The notes under the pieces were generated by a model. The model was not told the origin of the DNA. It made no database searches and saw nothing but the letters and a program-made list of their open reading frames with translations. A stretch of DNA of 64,000 nucleotides from assembly GCA_026874595.1 (NCBI GenBank), contig CM049317.1:76885891-76949890 (forward strand), written 5' to 3'. This DNA is from Sipunculus nudus (lineage: Eukaryota; Annelida; Sipuncula; Golfingiida; Sipunculidae). Below are positions 60,739-64,000 of the stretch, in pieces; within the stretch, counting starts at the first letter, position 1; each line of letters opens with the position of its first letter. A program made the translations under genes and the position numbers.

Positions 60739-61806
60739 AGAGCATAAGAAAAAATAACTGTATGTGCATACACCTATTGGTCATAAGTAATACATCATTG
60801 AAAAGATTAATTTGTTGGATATAAGTTTGGTATACAAAGTTATATGAAATAAATTTATATAACTACTCCTTTAACGTTTTTCCTAGGGATGAGTGTAACT
60901 ATAAGAATGTATTACTTAACCAGTATACACCCAGGGGTCATAAATTACATGTCATACTGAAAGGTATCATTTGAGACCAAATTTGACTGGATACGTTTTA
61001 CATATTAAGTTGTATGGGGCCACTTTAAAGTCGATGTCCTTGAAATGAAAAATATATATACGTCATCCGACATAAAAAAATCCATTTATTCACTGAAAGC
61101 TACCACTTTCATAATGCAATCAGGCATTTTTATTACTTACACGTGTATACATATCAAGCACACATGGTGAAAATTTGTCACCAAAATGGTACCGATTATC
61201 AAAATTTTTGAGTCTGGTTGAAGTACTATTAATGGTGCCAAATGAAACCCGGTATTGAGTACATATTTTCATATTTACAAGTTTTTAGGTCGAAAAGTGC
61301 GGTTAAACTTCAGATGAAGGAAATATTAAGTCTCACGCAGAAGATTCGGTAGATGGCGCTTCAGGAGTAATGGCGAGGTAAGATCGGCTCCGCTGTTTTT
61401 GAAAATATTAATAGGTTACTGTTGTCGCAGAATTGTTATATTTCACCAATATATGCATGATACTTATCTTTAGTAGGTGTGAAAACATGAACACTATATG
61501 TGATCTAATTTTAGTATAATTAGTGGATATTGTACTGAGTAACCTGTGCCAACCTGGTACACGATACCCTTCAGTGTGACTCTGAAGGCCTCTCTCTCAA
61601 AAAGGACAATATAGTTTTGCATTTATTCTTCTTTCTGTCAATATAACTTCCAACTTAATTTCCAAACATTTTCATTGCTTTATTTTATTGGACAGTACAA
61701 CATAATATAACAAGAGTCGTTCACAGAGTTTGCATTGGCCACGGTCCGCTGACGACGTGGCATGCACTTGCATTTGTTATAACAGAAAGGTTCAGATTAC
61801 ATCATA
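60739..61806. other. Upstream of LINE ORF1; 5' UTR boundary not defined
   Basis: No ORF. The LINE 5' UTR must occupy part of this interval, but with no second copy in the window I cannot place the 5' end. AGTAATGGCGAGGTAAG near 61370 is GC-richer than its surroundings. Confidence 0.35.
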
Positions 61807-62808
61807 ATGTCTAGTAATAATAGGGCTCGAGGATCACAGGGTGCACCGAAAGTGCGTAACAAAACCCCAGCCCCCAGGGTAGACCCCACTAAATCCAAGG
61901 ACACTCCTAAAAGAGTTTTAAGTGACTCCTCCACAAGTTCTCCCAATCAACTTACCAAAAAACAGAATATAAATGAGAGTTGCGACTCAGAGGAGCAACC
62001 GCTTTCCCAAATACTCCAGGAAAACCAGGAAATCCGGACAGACAGTGAGAGACAAACTGACCCACTTGAGTCAATTGAATCGGACAAATTTACCCGATTC
62101 TTAATGAATGCTCTCTCTACAGACTCGGTGCAAAATGCATTAAGAAATATAATAGACACTGCAGTTAACACCAGAACCAAGGAGCTGGAGGAGCGCGTCT
62201 GTGTACTTGAAGGTCAGGTACAGTCCTTTACCTCAACTGTGGAGAATCTGTTTGATCAACTCGATCATCAGCAGCAATACTCCAGGCGCACCTGTGTTAG
62301 AATAATGAATGACTGGCCAGAATCACCCGATGAAAATACTGAAAAAAAAGTTGTAGATATGGCTAAAGAGATGCTAGGCATCGATATTGCCGAGGGTGAT
62401 ATAGATAGGTCGCATCGGGTTGGTCCGCCGAATGGGGACGGAAAGCCGAGACCTATACTTTTAAAATTTGTGTCATATAAGACTAAATCAGTACTATACA
62501 GCGCTCGCAGTAGACTCAGATTCGCAGGAAATGAAGCCAGGCATGTATTTATTAACGAGGACTTAACGAAAACAAGACAGGACATGTTTAAACTCGCAAG
62601 ACAACTTAAACGTGAATGCTTGATTAAAGATTGCAGGACGTCAGATGGCAACATCATAATCAGAGACTTTCACTCAAAGGTCCGTACATTTACCAGCTCC
62701 AGAAAGTTTATCACCTGGTCAGACGATTTGAGAAGATGCCCACCCAAACAATACTCAGAGGCTCCACAAGATTCGTTCCTTACATCCACCCCGAAAAACA
62801 CGCAATAA
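61807..62808 (+). CDS. LINE ORF1 protein (L1/Tx1-like)
   Basis: 333 codons. In this class ORF1 protein coats the element RNA and acts as a nucleic-acid chaperone in the retrotransposition particle. The N-terminus (1-75) is basic, Ser/Pro/Thr-rich and low-complexity. Residues ~85-160 look helical with a coiled-coil heptad pattern (LEERVCVLEGQVQSFTSTV), ending in DQLDHQQQYSRRTCVRI. Then come an RRM-like and C-terminal segment with GIDIAEGDIDRSHRVGPP, RPILLKFVSYKTKSVLYSA and VFINEDLTKTRQDMFKLAR. This is the usual layout of L1/Tx1-type ORF1 proteins. No CCHC zinc knuckle is seen. The frame is intact, unlike ORF2 downstream. Assignment rests on motif recognition, not a search. Confidence 0.8.
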   Translation: MSSNNRARGSQGAPKVRNKTPAPRVDPTKSKDTPKRVLSDSSTSSPNQLTKKQNINESCDSEEQPLSQILQENQEIRTDSERQTDPLESIESDKFTRFLMNALSTDSVQNALRNIIDTAVNTRTKELEERVCVLEGQVQSFTSTVENLFDQLDHQQQYSRRTCVRIMNDWPESPDENTEKKVVDMAKEMLGIDIAEGDIDRSHRVGPPNGDGKPRPILLKFVSYKTKSVLYSARSRLRFAGNEARHVFINEDLTKTRQDMFKLARQLKRECLIKDCRTSDGNIIIRDFHSKVRTFTSSRKFITWSDDLRRCPPKQYSEAPQDSFLTSTPKNTQ

Positions 62809-63403
62809 ACCGTATCACATCCGATTCCTCACTATGAATTACACCGGCACCGCTATTACTAAAGTGATTAATAGAAAATAGTGTGTTTATATATGAATAC
62901 GTAAATGTATATGTATGTACAAGCGCGTATATATTTGTATACATATATGTACGTGTAAATGTGTATGCATGTTTTTGTCTGCTCTTTTTTATGTTCTTCT
63001 TATGATTACCAATTACCAATAATCCAGCGGAGCCGACCTTGAAGCCAAATCCATCAATCTACCATATGTTTCTTAAACACAATCTATCAATTATTTTTGC
63101 ATTGTTTACCCCATCTAAATTAAGCATACCAGACCAGGCTTTACAATTTTGCGTCTGCATCATAATTCTGATGTACACCCTTACTGACAAAACACCTGAG
63201 GCGCCTGACCACCCGGTGACTTTATTACTGAACTTACCTTTATATTTCATATCATTGATATCTACCTTTGAAAATACATTACATATATATACACTTCAGC
63301 AATATTGTCTTAATAGGAAAGAAAGACACAATACCTTGATACTTGAAATTACAATTACTACCCTTAATCGAAAAGAAAATACAAATAAACACTCCGAATT
63401 ATC
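62809..63403 (+). other. Inter-ORF spacer of the LINE
   Basis: About 595 bp separate ORF1 and ORF2, with GT/AT-rich simple sequence (GTATATGTATGTAC, near 62905-62965). A 133-codon ORF (63039-63440) overlaps the ORF2 start. It has no recognisable domain and is probably chance. Confidence 0.45.
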
Positions 63404-64000
63404 ATGCCATTCAATTTCCAAGTTAACAGTCTTAATGTAAGAGGAATGAAAAATTATGTCAAAAGGCGGAAAATATTTACATATTTAAGAGATTATAAAA
63501 AGACTATAACTTTTTTACAGGAAACTCATAGTATATCTAAAGATGAATTAATTTGGTCACAAGAATGGGGTGGTAAAATCGAATTTGCGCATGGATCTAA
63601 TAAAAGTAAAGGCGTTGCAATTTTGTGGACCAACGATCTTAAAATTACTATAAACACATCACAGAAAGACACTTCTGGTCGGATATTATTAATCGATTGT
63701 GTCATTGATGAAGAGAATTTCATACTAGTTAATATTTACATGCCAACCAAAGACCACTTGAAGGATCAAGTTGCTGTGATAGATACCTTAAGAACATACA
63801 TAACTCCGTAAATAGATAATACAATCATACTCCGGGGAGACTTTAATATTATACTGGATCCAGCATTAGACAAGAAAGGCGGGCGAAGCGAAAAGATAAG
63901 TCCTTCAGGGATTAAAATACAGGATATGTGTAAAAGCTTTTCTCTTGTTGATGCCTGGAGATCGATGAACCCTACAAAAAGTTTATATACACGAGTCCAG
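63404..64000 (+). pseudogene. LINE ORF2, endonuclease domain, interrupted by a stop; runs off the window
   Basis: This is the start of a LINE ORF2 with an apurinic/apyrimidinic-type (EEP) endonuclease, which nicks target DNA for reverse transcription. Motifs in order: NSLNVRG (residues 8-14), catalytic QETH (39-42), KSKGVAILW (67-75) and NIYMP (110-114). A TAA at 63809-63811 ends the frame after 135 residues. The same frame then stays open for 63 codons to the window edge and carries RGDFN (most relatives have GGDFN) and SLVDAWR. One nonsense change plus a non-consensus residue suggest a dead copy, unless the stop is a sequencing error. The reverse transcriptase domain would lie beyond the window. 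Confidence 0.8.

Noticed and set aside
63039-63440. 133-codon ORF between LINE ORF1 and ORF2
   Set aside because: It overlaps the ORF2 start, has no recognisable motif, and has composition typical of AT-rich non-coding DNA.

Overview
This window is eukaryotic, not bacterial. It has no operons or Shine-Dalgarno sites and no dense ORFs. What coding there is appears as short exons with GT/AG splice sites, and almost everything else is interspersed repeats. The repeat types (pearl/HINE-like Helentron elements with GACG/GACA-rich 3' ends, calcium-free AT-rich introns, a Tx1/L1-like LINE, TTAA-flanked and hAT-like MITEs) suggest a mollusc, most likely a bivalve. This is an inference from repeat style; no species can be named from the sequence alone.

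Layout: (1) 1-1.36 kb is the 3' part of a Helentron-like 'family 1' element. (2) 1.4-11.1 kb is low-copy DNA with candidate minus-strand exons (2074-2191, 10500-10550, 10922-11069), a 17-copy 58-bp minisatellite, and a family 1 element (4980-9731) carrying a second one. (3) 11.15-20.1 kb is a TTAA-flanked MITE split by a family 1 element (11298-19642). That element holds a family 2 element, a family 3 element and a 707-bp TIR element. (4) 20.3-30.4 kb is a foldback element with ~0.8-kb inverted arms and two inserted family 1 elements. (5) 30.5-33.5 kb holds an upstream candidate exon and a TIR element containing a homogeneous 28-bp satellite. (6) 33.6-45.5 kb holds more family 1 units and a second family 2 copy, itself split by a family 1 element into which three more are inserted. 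(7) 45.5-61.8 kb is AT-rich low-copy DNA with several TIR elements. Two of these have unusual palindromic ends. (8) 61.8-64.0 kb is the 5' half of a LINE (ORF1 plus the start of a disrupted ORF2).

Main biological reading: four Helentron-like families share one end design. In each, a hairpin near the 3' end follows a short simple-repeat tract. In families 1-3 one hairpin arm (or, in family 2, a short motif at the same place) recurs inverted near the 5' end; the family 4 fragment has lost its 5' end. The arm sequence differs between families. The elements nest reciprocally and nearly all lie on the + strand. Comparing related copies gives empty sites that show insertion without target duplication. 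Families 3 and 4 and one family 1 element carry repeated AGGTCA direct repeats, which match nuclear-receptor DR1 sites. The only host-gene evidence is a minus-strand spliced gene whose introns would hold most of these elements. I do not recognise its product.
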